Shown one piece after another: positions 56,151 to 64,000 of a stretch of 64,000 nt of DNA. Source of the stretch: Maniola hyperantus (lineage: Eukaryota; Arthropoda; Insecta; Lepidoptera; Nymphalidae); contig NC_048546.1 of NCBI RefSeq assembly GCF_902806685.2, positions 5,952,001 to 6,016,000 on the forward strand, read 5' to 3'. The notes under the pieces were generated by a model. It did not search any database. It saw only the letters and a program-made list of their open reading frames with translations, and was not told where the DNA came from. Numbering within the stretch: position 1 is the stretch's first letter; each line of letters opens with the position of its first letter. Position numbers and translations under genes: made by a program.

Positions 56151-56866
56151 CATTTTTAATAGTTCGTAGCGATTTAATTTTTTTTTCATGAATATTATTA
56201 TCGTTTAGGTACCTACATTGGATGCACACAAGTCCTGCCCGAATGAAAAGGTGTCAAGAATTATAATATCCTAAACCTAAAACATAATATAATAATATAT
56301 TATAAGTATTGATTATAAATGTGAATAGGCTACTTGACACTTTTTTTAAGTTGGTCTTAAATGGTTAATATTTGTCCTATTATATCAAAAAAATTAACAC
56401 TATATTTTTTTTGCGCCCTAAAAACCGTAAAACTTTAATTTAAAAAAAAATTTTTCTTAGACAGGTAAAAACACTGTCGGCCATGTTTGGCCGATAGATT
56501 ATCTGTGCTCTGACGTCATGCATTTGTAAACAACAGCATAACCTCCCAAAGTTTAATAAACATGACTTCTATACTAGTTTACATGAAAAATATAGTAATT
56601 ATCGTTATTGTATCATCCAAGAATGTAAAAAACGCATCGATAAAGACCACAGGAAAGTTGTGAATTAGAGTGCCCAGTGAAATAAATATACGTAACACGC
56701 AAAGACTTGCTTAAAGGGATCCTATAATTATGACTAACGACTTCAACCCAAATTTATTTTTGCAAAGATCACTTTGTTGTAAGTCTTACTTAATAACTTA
56801 TTCAATTTATAACGAGAAAACGATATTTTTTTACGTTTACTATGAGTTTTTAGAAATATATAAAAA

Positions 56867-57092
56867 CTAGCTTATGCTCGTGACTTCGCCCGCGTGGACT
56901 TCATAAATTTCAAACCTCCATTTAACCCACTCAGGGGTGGAATTGCAAAAAATCCTTTCCTAGTGGATACCTTCTCTTTACCTACAAAGAACACACCCAC
57001 CAAATTTCATGTATCTAGGACCAGCTGTTTAGATGTTTAGGCTGTGCGTTGATATATAAGTTAGTCAGGACTCTAAATTTTATATATATGGA
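56867..57092 (-). mobile_element. Helitron-like copy, second subtype
   Basis: ACTAGCTTATGCTCGTGACTT at the left, GCTGTGCGTTGATATATAAG near the right. Confidence 0.6.
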
Positions 57093-57335
57093 TACTACGT
57101 TATACCCCGCGTGACATAGGGATGACAATTCTTTGTTTACATATTTACACTTTGTCACATCATGGCTGACAGCGTTTTCTGCGTTTCAAATAAAAATAAA
57201 AATTGTATTTTTTTAAATTGGATTTATATATCCATCCTGCGTTTTTAATAATTTTTATTGATATATTTCGTTGTCTTAAGCAAAATACTATAATAAATAA
57301 TCATTTATTGGACGAAATTAGATATGAGTCAAGTA

Positions 57336-57540
57336 GCCTATTGTGAAAGTGTGGATGTTTGGATGTTTGTTATTCAATCACGCAAAAACGGCTGGACGGA
57401 TTTGGCTGAAATTCGGAATGGAGATAGATTATACCCTGAATTAACACATAGGCTACTTTTTATCCCGTAAAATCAAACAGTTCCCGTGGGATTTTGAAAA
57501 ACGTAAATCAACGCGGATTAAGTCGCAGGCATCAGCTAGT
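57336..57540 (+). mobile_element. Helitron-like copy
   Basis: It ends AAGTCGCAGGCATCAGCTAGT at 57540, only 55 bp before SLC22-like exon B. Confidence 0.65.
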
Positions 57541-57595
57541 AAAACATAAATTATGAAATCTACTCAACTAAAGTAAGTACTTATTATTTTTTCAG

Positions 57596-57699
57596 TGGCT
57601 GATATTTTGCGATCACAAGATAAAATTATTATCAACGACAATCATTTGCAGATTGGGTCTAGTATTTGGTTGTATCATTTTCGGTCTAATTGCAGACAG
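57596..57699 (+). CDS. SLC22-like transporter, + strand paralog, exon B
   Basis: Acceptor ATTTTTTCAG and donor GACAG|GTAGGT bound the exon. The 104 nt encode WLIFCDHKIKLLSTTIICRL, then GLVFGCIIFGLIAD and a split codon AG. W.L.CD followed by a span ending in G.IADxFGRK is the classic second-span/motif A region of the family. It enters in phase 0 from exon A and leaves in phase 2 into exon C. Confidence 0.8.
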
Positions 57700-58043
57700 G
57701 TAGGTCTTATTTATAATCTACAAAAAAAAGTTATTAGCACTTAATATTGTGACCTAAGTTCTTATAACTAGCATTTTTTTAAAGGTAGGTACCTATATTA
57801 CTCACGTATATTTATCATTAAAAATATGATCTTGAAACTAACAACTTTTTAACTCATTAAAGTTATTTATTAAGTAGGTACCTACCTACCAAGTTCGTAT
57901 TATCTATCTATCTTACGCATATCAACTCGCTCTGTGCCCATTCCTGCCTATAACCATAGAGATACCATGTAATAATAAGTAGGTATATCAGGGTATACCT
58001 AGGTACCAATACTCTGATTAAAACAAGTCGTATCTTATTTAAA

Positions 58044-58482
58044 AAAACCGGCCAAGTGCGACTCAGACTCGCGCACCGAGGGTTCCGTACTTGGGTATTT
58101 TTTTCGACATTTTGCATGATAAATCAAAAACTATTATGCATGAAAATAAATAAAAATCGGATTTAGGATGTACAGGTAAAGCCCTTTCATATACCCCACT
58201 TGGTATTGTTATATTACTTTGAAAGTTGAAAATAATAATTATTTGTCTTGATCACATTTTAATTTTTTTTGTGATGTAACATAAATTCACGGTTTTAGGA
58301 TTTTTCCCTTACTTGTGCTATGAGACCTACCTACCTGCTAATTTTAAAGTTCTAGAGCAACGGGAAGTAGGTACTCTATAGGTTTTCTTGACAGACACGA
58401 TCTAGACGGACAGACACAGACTGATAACAAAGTGATCCTATAATGGTTCCTTTTTCCTTTGGAGGTACGGAACCCTAAAAAT
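58044..58482 (+). repeat. Dispersed GGTTCCGTA-type repeat, full copy
   Basis: CCGGCCAAGTGCGACTCAGAC, CACCGAGGGTTCCGTAC, TTTTCGACATTTTGCATGAT, GCCCTTTCATATACCCC and CCTATAATGGTTCC...GAGGTACGGAACCC. It lies in the intron after exon B. Confidence 0.65.
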
Positions 58483-59324
58483 TAAAAACACGATCAAAAT
58501 ACTAACTAAAAAGTAAAAAAATTACATTTGAAAATGGCGCTATATTATACCTAGCCACCATAATGAATTTTTTTTTTCAAAAAATGCATAGCCTCGAGAT
58601 GATGTAAGCAGGTATTCTAACGATACCCTATACGTCCAAATCCGTTCAGAGCATTTAGAAGTTATGGTGGGATAAAGTAATTCACTTACACTACATGAAC
58701 CCTGAAAACATTAGGAACACTCCTTTTTTTAGGCAGTCGTGTAAACATCGGTAACATTAACTATAATATAGGATTAAGGATTAAAGGTACCTACTTACTT
58801 CAAAATTCGACATGTTTGCATGGGCTTCCTAGCACCTTTCCACTAGGAACTCGGTACACTGTACAAAGATAGACTTGTAGCCGCTCAATCGATTATGCAC
58901 AATAGCTTAAGTGAACTATCATTATAGTTGTTAGTGATAACTGATAACCACCGGATCCTACGTTTTAACATGATCTCCAAGAAACAGGGAATATCAAAGG
59001 TCTCATTAAATTGCGTAATCGATATAATCGCCTAGTAACTTATACTTACCTAAAGTGGAACTCCTTCACCTATACCTTTAAATTGGGCTAGTAGAAAAGG
59101 CTGTGTTCTTCTGGTGTGATGTCTGTTCCTTTTCGAAGCACACGTAACCATTTTGGACCCATTAGAGGTCAAATGAAAAGTAGGTACGGATATTTTTGTG
59201 GAACCATCTTTATTTCTGTATTAAAATTAGAACAAAGGAACATAAAATCAAACAAAAAATTATAAAAACATAATTTTCAGCAAATTACAGGGGTCTACTC
59301 AGATGGATACAATGACTTATGGGT

Positions 59325-59790
59325 GTGAAAATGTCATACCCAAAAGGCATGTTTGAAACATATCGACACATAGTGTTTTTAGGCATTTCTTACATTGCCA
59401 GCGCACTGTTGAATGACAAAGGACATTGGTTTTTCAATTTTGGTGAGATGGTTTCCAATTCCATCTTGAGATAGTCCTGGAACCACTGATGCAGACTGGC
59501 GCGATTTCGACAAGATGAAGGTTTCTCGAAACCTATGTCTCAATAGCATGGCTTGAGCGATCAGTTCTACACGAACATCTTTGTCTTAACTCCAATACAT
59601 TGATCCTCGAGGCAGCTTGTGGTATCGACATATCGAGACTCCCAAAAACTTATTCAAATCAGAGGAATCTAGTTGGAAATCATGTCTAATGTACCTATTG
59701 ATTTGAATAAAGTATACTATCAGATTATAATATCAACAATATCTTCATCAAAGAGTTTTTCAAATGTTGTTGCAGCTTCCCATAAAATGT
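59325..59790 (-). pseudogene. piggyBac-like transposase remnant, internally deleted
   Basis: Fragments on the - strand run in family order: FEKLFDEDIVDIII (about 59725-59765), LDSSDLNKFLGVSI (59645-59685), an LPRGSMYW-like piece, LLRHRFRETF (near 59530), then SVVPGLSQDGIGNHL (59440-59485) and a final Cys/His-poor tail. Frames shift and stops intervene. The LFDEDIV...LNKFLG...YW order matches the N-terminal half of piggyBac transposases, and the VVPG/IGNHL part resembles a C-terminal segment. The catalytic Asp core between them is absent. AATAAA follows on this strand near 59215. Confidence 0.5.
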
Positions 59791-59905
59791 GGTACCTAGG
59801 TATAAGCATCGATCATAAGATATAGAAGATTGGGTAGATATATTATGTTAGTTCTCTACATGTGTGTAGATATACTTACCTACTTACATATTTACTTATC
59901 TTAAT

Positions 59906-59917
59906 AAGCATTAGAAT
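59906..59917 (+). repeat. Target duplication AAGCATTAGAAT, left copy
   Basis: The 12-bp string AAGCATTAGAAT recurs exactly at 61879-61890 and brackets the LINE between. Confidence 0.9.
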
Positions 59918-61788
59918 TCATAGACATTGAAGGAGCCTTTGATAAAACAACTTTCGATAGCATAGACAAAGCCTTGGGAAGATACAAGGCGTCAAAAACC
60001 ATACGCAGCTGGATAAGAGCTTTACTAGAACAGAGAATCATACAACTAGACATCAACGGAGTCACAAAAGGCATAGTGGCGAGAGGCTGTCCTCAAGGAG
60101 GTGTCCTGTCACCAATACTATGGAACCTTGTAGTTGACGACCTGATAACCAAACTAAATAAAAGTGGGTTCTATACCATTGGTTATGCAGATGATCTCAC
60201 CATCCTAATCAGTGGTAAGCTAGAAAACACATTATACGAAGTCATGCAACGAGCTTTGCGCTTAATAGAAAGATGGTGCAATGAAAACGAACTTACAGTA
60301 AATCCGAAGAAAACAGAGATGATACTGTTTACCAACAAAAGGAAAATTGAACTAACCAAACCACCAACTTTGTTTAACACAAGCCTTGAACTGTCCGCAG
60401 AGGTAAAATATCTCGGTGTGACACTGGACAGCAAACTCAGCTGGAAAAGGCATACAGAAGATAAAACCAAAAAATCACTAGCAATACTAAACCAATGCAA
60501 ACGCATGCTAGGGAAAAAATGGGGGCTAAAACCAAAGATAATGAAATGGTTATACCTATCGGTAGTAAGATGTTCACTAACATATGCTGCACTTGTATGG
60601 TGGCCAAGAACTCTCCTTACTACCGCCCAGCAAGAACTACAGAAATTTCAACGACAAGCATGCCTCGCCATTACCGGCTGCATGAGCACCACACCAACAG
60701 CAGCGTTAGAAGTCATATTGGGCATTCCGCCCCTACACATACACATCAAAGAAGAAGCAACACTCGCAGCCCTGAGACTGAAAACCTCAGGGCATTGGAA
60801 AGAACAAAACACAATGCACACTAAAATTCTAGGGCAAAGCATAAACAAAGAACCACGTTTGCAGTGGAAATGCGACAGAACCGAAAAACAACACATACTA
60901 GACAAAAACTACAAGATAAACTCAGAGAAGAACTTAGATCCGAAGCCAGCACAAGACACAATAGAAGTGTACACCGACGGATCCAAAACGAAAACGGGCA
61001 CAGGAGCTGGAGCCTACTGCCAAGAACTAAACATGAGAATAAGTCACGCACTCGGTAAGGACAACTCTGTCTTCCAAGCAGAGTGTGTGGGCATTATGAC
61101 CGCGGCTATAGCCGTGGCCAATCGACAGGTAACAAACTTTAAAATTAACATTAACTCTGATAGCCAAGCTGCTCTTAAAGCCTTGGCTAGATTCTCGACG
61201 ACCTCACAACTCATACAAGACTGCCACAAGACTCTGGAAACACTCGCCATGTCAAACGACATCACCCTAAGGTGGGTCAAAGGACATGATGGAGACCAGG
61301 GAAACGAGGCGGCCGACGCACTAGCACGAAAGGCTACGACATTGAAGGTGATCGGGCCAGAACCTATTGTTCCCATACCCTTCAGTGAGTATAAAACCTG
61401 GTTGCATGAACTAACACAAAAAGAGCATTCCCAACTATGGGCGAACACAACAGACTGCAGGCAAGCCAAAGAGGCTTTCCCCAACATAGACAAACGGCAA
61501 ACTAACAAACTACTCCGCCTGGACAGAGGTAAACTTAGGAAGGTGGTGGGACTCATAACAGGGCATAGCCCACTAAACAAACACCTTTTCGTTATAGGTG
61601 TCACCGACAGTCCTTTGTGCAGGGCTTGCATGGAGGTCGACGAAACACCGACGCACGTGGTCCTAGAGTGCACGGGCGTAGCAGAACAACGCGAACGCCA
61701 TTTGGGTTCCCCGACCTCATTCCATGAAGCCCTCGGCAACCTGGGCGGTCTACTCGGCTTCTGGAGTGAGCTTGGATGGCTGGAGTGA
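59918..61788 (+). CDS. Partial LINE ORF2: reverse transcriptase C-half and RNase H
   Basis: The frame is open from the truncation point to the stop at 61788, about 620 codons. FIDIEGAFDKTTFD carries the motif A Asp, RGCPQGGVLSPILWNLVVDD is motif B and YTIGYADDLTIL is motif C. VNPKKTEMILF and VKYLGVTLDSKLSW follow. RNase H is complete in its acidic set: YTDGSKTKTG, QAECVG, NSDSQAALKAL and NEAADALARKA. A CRAC...THVVLEC zinc-binding motif precedes the end. The RT wording and RNase H suggest the LOA/I superfamily (Lian-like), from memory. Having no stops suggests a recent insertion. There is no own start codon. Confidence 0.9.
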
Positions 61789-61878
61789 AGACTTCAGCGG
61801 GGAGGGGCAATGCACGCACAACAGACGGAAACGTTTAAGTGCGGAAACCAGCCCAGAGCGAAGAAGAAGAAGAAGAAG
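59918..61878 (+). mobile_element. 5'-truncated LINE with RNase H, GAA-rich tail
   Basis: The insertion is bounded by a perfect 12-bp duplication. The 5' break falls just before reverse transcriptase motif A, so endonuclease and the RT fingers are missing. The 3' end is (AAG)n. It lies inside the intron between SLC22-like exons B and C, in the same orientation. Confidence 0.9.
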
Positions 61879-62103
61879 AAGCATTAGAATCTAAATAGGT
61901 ATCTACCCTACTTATTTTATAGAGGAACCATATCACTTTGATGTAGAATCTAGATGGAAAGATAACAGCTGGACTGAAAGTTATCTTTGCCTACCGATAC
62001 CTATAAGTCGTTTTTACTTGACATCAAAAGATAGGAGGTAGGTATATAGGCCGATTTCACCTGTTTTTGAAATCTGAAAAGCATATGATTTGTACTGTTT
62101 CAG

Positions 62104-62254
62104 TTTTGGAAGAAAACTAGCAATCTCGATAGATGTCGTAGCAGAACTTGGATTTCGCCTAATATTAACATTCTGTGATTCAGAGAGCTGGTTTCTTTTA
62201 TTAATTTTCTTAAGGTCACTATTTGCAAGCGCAAATATTTACATCAGTATTGAG
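62104..62254 (+). CDS. SLC22-like transporter, + strand paralog, exon C
   Basis: Acceptor TGTACTGTTTCAG is followed by T, completing Ser after exon B (AG|T). FGRKLAISIDVVAELGFRLI, then SWFLLLIFLRSLFASANIYI and SIE follow. FGRK completes MFS motif A; LRSLFASAN...IE corresponds to the fourth span (RFLxG...ME in relatives). The donor may be GAG|GTGTAG at 62254/62255. A Jockey-type LINE begins at or just after this point, so the exon may be cut by it. In a normal member the protein would continue for roughly 350 residues that lie outside the window. Confidence 0.7.
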
Positions 62255-62384
62255 GTGTAGACCGTGCGATACGGTCGCGTTTAGTTGCATTGAGTGAGTT
62301 ACCTCACCGCGATAATCGAAACCGGTTTGGCGGCTAGGTGCAGCGTGCTCTGTGCACGAGCGGGCGTTCTAGCAGCCGTACTGA

Positions 62385-63884
62385 GTGAATGCAATATGCG
62401 TTATATTGAAAATGGCTAGCGCAGAAGTGCATTCGGGAGCCGAAAATGAGATGAACGAAGGGTCGGAACGTTTTAATGAAGACCTACCTGAGACGGACGA
62501 TTGGGATGACTACAGAAATCATGAGCAAAACAACGCACGTAGAAAGAGACAACGGGAGGTGGATGAAGAAGACTCGTGGACGGTGTATTCAAGGCATAAA
62601 AGGCAAAATCGCAGACGAGTGTCGAATAACCAAGAAGATGAGCAAGATAAAATTGAAGTGTGTATAACTTGTAAAGACAAAATCCCTAAAAAAATTGAAT
62701 TAGCGAGATGTCTTAAAGAAGAAAATATTGTCAATATATATAAAGTGAAATATGTTTCTCCTTACAAAATTTTCATATTATTTGATGATGAAATCAGTGC
62801 TGAAAAATTAATCACATCTAAAGTATTTCAAGAGAAGGGCTGGAAATGCTATAAATCGCAAGAGGTATCTGTGTCATACGGCACCATAAGAGACATCGAA
62901 TTGGATGTTGATATAAAAGATATTCAAAATAGTATTACGTCTGACATAGAAGTTGTCTCAATTAAACGATTGTTCCGAAGAGAATCTGAAGAATCTGATT
63001 GGACTGAGAGCGAAACTATACGTCTTGGATTTAAAGGTTCTTCCTTACCACCATATATCTATATATATGGCATGAAAGTGAAGGTCGAACGCTACATATT
63101 TCACGTCACGCAGTGTAGTAAGTGTTGGAGATATGGACACACAAAAAAATTCTGCCCGTCAAAAAAAATAGTCTGTCCCAAATGTGCCGGTAATCATGAT
63201 AACTGTGAGACAACCCACTTTAAATGTGTGAACTGCTCGGGGCGGCATACAGCATTTTTACGCACGTGCCCTGTATATTGTAAAGAAAGACGTATCAGAG
63301 AGTTAATGGCCGAGTTCAACTGCACTTATAAACGAGCAGCTACTACTTATGTACCTCCTTCTCCAGCGCCATCCAAAGTATCTATAAATGAAGATAATTT
63401 TCCTGCGTTTACTACTCAAGAGGACCCAACCAAGCATCATGAGACAAACCAATCAAAGCAGAACTCTAAAACATATGCAGAAGCTACGAAACCCTCTTCA
63501 GAACCTAATAGATCCTCAAAACCCAATACGTATAAAAAAGATAAAACCAAACCAAACACCGAATCGCGACAAAAGAAAAGATCTCAGCCGCGTAACACCA
63601 TGGATTGGGATATGTCTTCAGATTCAGAGATAAATACTCAAGAGATGCCCAACTCAGCAAATACTCCACGAGGAGATAGCCGGTCCAATAACAAAGGGAA
63701 CGACCCGTCGCGGTCATTTAAGATACTATTAGAAAAATTGAGAGATATCATATTTATGCGCGATGTGACACTGAATGACAAAATTATGCAGGCTTGTGAA
63801 GTAACATGGGAATGGATGGTTACATGGCTCAAAGACAAAATTTTAGAAATACCAATACTTAAAAACTTCTTCGGTTATGGATAG
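62385..63884 (+). CDS. LINE ORF1: gag-like RNA-binding protein with CCHC knuckles
   Basis: The ORF has 499 codons from 62385, or 490 from the more plausible Met at 62412 (MASAEVHSG). An acidic and basic N-terminus is followed by a central fold and then zinc knuckles: CSKCWRYGHTKKFC (CX2CX4HX4C), CPKCAGNHDNCE, and CVNCSGRHTAFLRTC. A basic, Pro/Ser/Asn-rich tail follows. Three knuckles of this spacing are typical of Jockey-clade ORF1 proteins, which coat the element RNA. The frame is intact, so the copy is young. Confidence 0.88.
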   Translation: MNAICVILKMASAEVHSGAENEMNEGSERFNEDLPETDDWDDYRNHEQNNARRKRQREVDEEDSWTVYSRHKRQNRRRVSNNQEDEQDKIEVCITCKDKIPKKIELARCLKEENIVNIYKVKYVSPYKIFILFDDEISAEKLITSKVFQEKGWKCYKSQEVSVSYGTIRDIELDVDIKDIQNSITSDIEVVSIKRLFRRESEESDWTESETIRLGFKGSSLPPYIYIYGMKVKVERYIFHVTQCSKCWRYGHTKKFCPSKKIVCPKCAGNHDNCETTHFKCVNCSGRHTAFLRTCPVYCKERRIRELMAEFNCTYKRAATTYVPPSPAPSKVSINEDNFPAFTTQEDPTKHHETNQSKQNSKTYAEATKPSSEPNRSSKPNTYKKDKTKPNTESRQKKRSQPRNTMDWDMSSDSEINTQEMPNSANTPRGDSRSNNKGNDPSRSFKILLEKLRDIIFMRDVTLNDKIMQACEVTWEWMVTWLKDKILEIPILKNFFGYG

Positions 63885-64000
63885 ATTAAGACTTAACATT
63901 ATACAGTGGAATTGTAGAAGCTTGAAACCCAAACTGATTGAATTTGAACAACTGTTATTGCAAGAAAAAATACACATTGCCGTGCTCAGCGAAACATGGC
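63877..64000 (+). CDS. LINE ORF2 start: apurinic-like endonuclease, partial
   Basis: The ATG overlaps the end of ORF1 by 8 nt in another frame (ATGGATAG). MDRLRLNIIQWNCRSLKPKL, then LLLQEKIHIAVLSETW carries the catalytic Asn of QWNCRSL and the Glu of SETW. Reverse transcriptase is expected beyond the window. Confidence 0.88.
   Translation, partial: MDRLRLNIIQWNCRSLKPKLIEFEQLLLQEKIHIAVLSETW

Larger units (their letters stand above)
62258..64000 (+). mobile_element. Jockey-type LINE, 5' portion, runs off the window
   Basis: GC-rich 5' UTR-like DNA (62258-62384) precedes a complete gag-like ORF1 and the start of ORF2. The exact 5' boundary is unknown because the far target duplication is outside the window. 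Confidence 0.8.

Noticed and set aside
61044..61739. 231-codon open frame opposite the LINE RNase H region
   Set aside because: It is antisense to a well-supported reverse transcriptase/RNase H frame and has no domain of its own.

Overview
The window looks like a stretch of a lepidopteran (moth or butterfly) nuclear genome. It is AT-rich, its genes are split by introns, and it is crowded with repeats typical of Lepidoptera: Helitron-like elements whose ends read CGCGGGCATCAGCTAGT, several tRNA-derived SINE families, many short inverted-repeat elements (MITEs), GGTTCCGTA-type dispersed repeats and TAGG-rich microsatellite DNA. I cannot name the species. No operon, CRISPR array or other prokaryotic feature is present.

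Layout. 1-12.8 kb: a cuticular protein gene on the + strand. Its large second exon (11603-12631) carries a Rebers-Riddiford chitin-binding domain. The best partner for its interrupted signal peptide is a 15-nt coding exon at 1575-1589, which implies a ~10 kb repeat-filled first intron. 13.6-14.3 kb: SAP18, a histone deacetylase complex subunit, two exons on the - strand, tail-to-tail with the cuticle gene. 14.8-17.5 kb: two dead mobile elements, the 3' end of a retroelement ORF with a frameshift and a Tc1/mariner/IS630-type transposon that has lost its third catalytic residue. 18.76-19.43 kb: an intronless regulator of calcineurin gene (RCAN; sarah in Drosophila), with a TA-flanked DNA transposon just upstream.

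27.8-52.1 kb: an SLC22-type organic cation transporter locus on the - strand. Two short 5' exons (52097-52139 and 39170-39281) can splice in frame, at identical phase, to either of two large homologous 3' exons (32665-34156 or 27799-29308). I could not find a second copy of the short exons for the distal large exon, so one locus with duplicated alternative terminal exons is the simplest reading. It would give two transporters of about 548 and 554 residues that share the N-terminus and first membrane helix.

54.3-62.3 kb: a second, divergently oriented SLC22-like gene on the + strand, seen as three consecutive exons with matching phases. Its introns carry a decayed, internally deleted piggyBac-like transposase and a 5'-truncated LINE with intact RNase H and a 12-bp target duplication. 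A Jockey-type LINE with intact ORF1 and the start of ORF2 begins at or just after the third exon and runs off the window.

The rest is intronic or intergenic DNA. I grouped recurring inverted-repeat families by comparing copies within the window. Names such as Helitron-like or Lep1-like are family-level judgements, and their boundaries are approximate unless a target duplication is stated.
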